From an archaeon (GTDB taxonomy: Archaea > Asgardarchaeota > Heimdallarchaeia > Hodarchaeales > S146-22): a DNA stretch of 7,527 nt. Below the pieces are notes generated by a model that saw nothing but the letters and a program-made list of their open reading frames with translations, was not told the DNA's origin and searched no databases. Shown in pieces: positions 6,401 through 7,527 of the stretch. Position 1 is the stretch's first letter. The number at the start of each line of letters is the position of its first letter. The translations under genes and the position numbers were made by a program. Where the stretch lies: contig JAJRXH010000390.1 in NCBI GenBank assembly GCA_024276395.1, positions 1 to 7,527 on the forward strand, read 5' to 3'.

Positions 6401-7527
6401 CAACGATATGGAACTCCTCTTGATTGCTTGAGTAGCGAGGTCGCGGACATCTTGAACTCCGCTGGCATCACGGTCTTGGAGGAATTTTACTATAATCATG
6501 CTATTGACGGAGAAATCATCAAGGATCCCGAAAAAGTAGCCAAGCTTCAAGAAGAGAGGCGTTGGTTAGAGTATCCGTCGTGTTTCCTTCCTTTTCCTTC
6601 ACGTTATTCACAATTTTTATTAGCTCTTGGCATTGCTACCGTGGGACAATTTCTTACTTGGCCAATTGAAGAAATACGCGGTCCAGGTTCTCCACCACGA
6701 GAACTGCTGCAGAAAATTAAGAAAAATATCTCGTCTTCTGTTGTGGAGTCGAGATATCGGAGATCTTTCTATCCATCGACCTTGGTTGCTCCTTTCATTG
6801 ATCAACTCGTTGATAATTATCAAAAGTATCTGGCATCCTTGGAAAAGACCTCACGGGCCGGTCAATCACGACTGAAGAGAATGAAAAAATTAATTCCTAC
6901 CATTAAATCAATCCTTAGTGAGAAATATTCCGTGGTTGACCTCTACTATGACCTTAAATCTGGAAAACCTCTTCACTTTAATGTAGAGCTAGGGAAAAAG
7001 AAAAGGGCCAGTCCAGAAGAAATTGAACAAGTTATGAGGGAAGCACGGGACATCCTCCTTAACATGTTAGAGTCTCCCTTGTGTCTTTTTGATAACATCC
7101 AACCGCAGGTTGTGGATCGGTTAGCTAGCTATCGGGTCAAGCGTTTCATTGATATCTACATTTGGGATGAAACGGAATTGGCAAAGCTTCTCAATGTTGA
7201 AGAAGATGCCATTTGCAAGTTGCGCTCTCAGTTAGGAAATTTAAGAAATGGAACACCATTGAAAGGATTAGGGATCATTAGCGATCGCATTCTGAGTGTC
7301 TTGATCGAACGAGGGTATGTTACTTTTGAAGATCTTTATTTTAAGGCTAATGAGTCGACGTTTGCGATGAGCATCGTGAAGTGGCGTGACATCACGCGCT
7401 TCTTGAGGACCTTGGAATCTCCTCTGGTATTTTTCGTAATGAAACCCCAAAAAGAGCTTCTTGATCTTAAAGCATCACTGAAATCACTTCATCCCTCTGA
7501 AACGGAATTACCACGCAAGGTCAGAAG
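3455..7527 (+). CDS. top6B: Giant DNA topoisomerase VI subunit B with very long C-terminal extension; 3' end beyond window
   Basis: Type IIB topoisomerase VI is an A2B2 tetramer that passes one DNA duplex through another; subunit B is the ATP-driven clamp. The first ~540 residues contain the whole core. The GHKL ATPase has the N-box with E47, N51 and D54 (RELVENALDA), the G1 box DNGSG (102-106) and the G2 box RGRFGLGAK (131-139). An H2TH domain lies at about 268-335 after HPWGCD. The transducer has DSLSPLG (362-368), GHPFIVEA (397-404), FANRIP (428-433) and the switch lysine K475 in STKIPF, and ends in a highly basic helix (508-523). Family members are usually about 500-670 residues, yet this frame is open for 1357 codons with no stop before the window end. 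Residues after ~560 form a helix-rich extension with repeated helix-hairpin-helix-like units. I checked the frame line by line from 5041 and saw no frameshift. No top6A gene is visible; it could follow downstream. The core assignment is secure; the role of the extension is unknown. Confidence 0.96.
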   Translation, partial: MNPESSTVIEAPDEQVQKRSVADFFQENKAIAGFDNPMRSVFTSIRELVENALDAAEKIGRLPDVEVYIERVSMDEIQSLLGIQSLERLDKKVDFLRLRVRDNGSGVPNDLIPMLFGRVLTGSNYGARQTRGRFGLGAKMVLIYAMSTVDLPIKVTSRYLNEETTSYYELLIDLGKNEPIIVTHEIWGPDDARALPHSGTEVEVTFTGNWNLASRYVREYFHQLAMITPYARFIIHYPGEDHPVIYERVVDDMPPYPKLGKIHPWGCDITQFKREVAATRTTDMKTFLLKHFQGFNSRNVLKFLEYVNIDPEKDPKKLKASEIRRIVHEGFRPPERRTKRKSEDKKRVTESVGFRFTKPKADSLSPLGAKNLEWGVRKELDPDFVVSEQGEPRAYSGHPFIVEAAVAYGGSVLADHARKTKGPKIYRFANRIPLLFGQGEDVITKVIKEDIDWSKYGVNPDRDSIAIVVSIVSTKIPFPETSKEYIADVPEIRAEIRRVLNVLLRELKRHVGRIKRERRERERQSMYLSAARAVISHLRVMLEDANSPINLSEQLTAEIVETALASAEKKIIKRQYPLSKPLWRIPEWLDPEIEKKLRSSGLNTVYQFLSTDSKELARITGLSIEKIRDIKRNSVIRGNFEGLSPNLSNLDLVPVDLEKDFETYLGFPRLLKALSRRWIVSGFDFAAASVEHLLSVAGLVPKLVHLLKRELIQTYPRPKKTEQQDATISLDLIPWMNDDVKKDLSKLGITNVAEYMIAPVAKLASSRALALAMLKYEKSLVHQLVKQGHLELSQPVLHDTFRWTTSDIRSRLRSKGVQSIENFLRIDEELLADEELIRESLARISKQDILDFLSNEMDFTPLEILPWMTAELQKEFVKPPMKVSKGKILDIPTFLITEDVELSLLPKFSRWLVTKFQRDVITKLENTGGHHDITNLLWLDLEIEKSLQLNEIETVFDFVKTLPSELLEIAPQLTSELVAKIKQRYGTPLDCLSSEVADILNSAGITVLEEFYYNHAIDGEIIKDPEKVAKLQEERRWLEYPSCFLPFPSRYSQFLLALGIATVGQFLTWPIEEIRGPGSPPRELLQKIKKNISSSVVESRYRRSFYPSTLVAPFIDQLVDNYQKYLASLEKTSRAGQSRLKRMKKLIPTIKSILSEKYSVVDLYYDLKSGKPLHFNVELGKKKRASPEEIEQVMREARDILLNMLESPLCLFDNIQPQVVDRLASYRVKRFIDIYIWDETELAKLLNVEEDAICKLRSQLGNLRNGTPLKGLGIISDRILSVLIERGYVTFEDLYFKANESTFAMSIVKWRDITRFLRTLESPLVFFVMKPQKELLDLKASLKSLHPSETELPRKVR
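5207..7441 (+). repeat. About ten degenerate helix-hairpin-helix / alpha-CTD-like units within the topoisomerase extension
   Basis: Reading residues 585-1329 of the protein, a pattern recurs: a hydrophobic-Pro-Trp or Trp-Leu lead, an acidic helix, Leu-x3-Gly-Ile-x-Thr/Ser-Val, a Phe-Leu pair, then a Leu-Ala-x-Gly-Leu-Ser type turn and a closing helix. Approximate units are 585-633 (SGLNTVYQFL, ITGLSIEKI), 650-711, 728-788 (LGITNVAEYM), 796-858 (KGVQSIENFL), 859-928, 932-989 (NEIETVFDFV), 992-1019 (AGITVLEEF), 1048-1091 (LGIATVGQFL), 1211-1263 (YRVKRFIDIY) and 1269-1329 (RGYVTFEDLY). Residues 1092-1210 are helical without a clear unit. This is a protein-level repeat; the DNA itself is not repeated. 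Such folds generally bind DNA non-specifically or mediate protein contacts. Confidence 0.6.

Noticed and set aside
3430..7450. Many antisense and out-of-frame frames of 60-105 codons across the topoisomerase gene
   Set aside because: All overlap the single long topoisomerase frame, are Ser/Arg/Leu-rich shadows typical of antisense reading, and lack start signals.
1..7527. CRISPR array, insertion sequence or prophage
   Set aside because: No regularly spaced repeats, transposase motifs, terminal inverted repeats flanked by duplications, or integrase genes are visible.

Overview
The window looks like chromosomal DNA from an archaeon. The evidence is a Dph2-type diphthamide enzyme (archaea and eukaryotes only), a DNA topoisomerase VI subunit B, archaeal TATA-box promoters and Shine-Dalgarno sites matching the archaeal 16S 3' end. 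Base composition is moderately AT-rich. The ATPase part of the topoisomerase subunit resembles plant TOP6B as I remember it. That makes an Asgard archaeon, perhaps Heimdallarchaeia-like, my best guess, but this is inference and not a search result.

Layout. Positions 1-971 (minus) hold dph2, cut off at its C-terminal end by the window edge. Positions 1002-1688 (minus) hold a DUF2225-like zinc-ribbon and helical protein. It lies 30 bp upstream of dph2, and the two probably form one operon read from a TATA box near 1722. Positions 1689-1842 are a promoter region with homopolymer runs. Positions 1843-2133 (plus) are a doubtful small ORF whose first third overlaps a cluster of small inverted repeats. 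Positions 2141-2929 (minus) encode an unrecognised 262-residue soluble protein that probably starts at TTG. Positions 2930-3454 are a divergent intergenic region with a good TATA box for the minus gene and only weak signals for the plus gene. From 3455 to the window end (plus) there is one uninterrupted reading frame of at least 1357 codons.

That long frame is the most interesting object. Its first ~540 residues are a complete topoisomerase VI B core: GHKL ATPase, H2TH domain and transducer with the switch lysine. The remaining ~800 or more residues are not the usual C-terminal region of this family. They form a helix-rich extension in which I see about ten degenerate units resembling helix-hairpin-helix or RNA-polymerase alpha-CTD domains. 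Topoisomerase VI normally works as an A2B2 tetramer and B subunits are usually about 500-670 residues, so this is a giant variant. The extension probably gives extra DNA contacts or a built-in accessory subunit. No topoisomerase VI A subunit is visible; it could lie beyond the window end.

The genes do not form one pathway. dph2 and its neighbour relate to modification of translation factor EF-2 (certain for dph2, unknown for the neighbour), whereas the topoisomerase acts in DNA supercoiling and decatenation.
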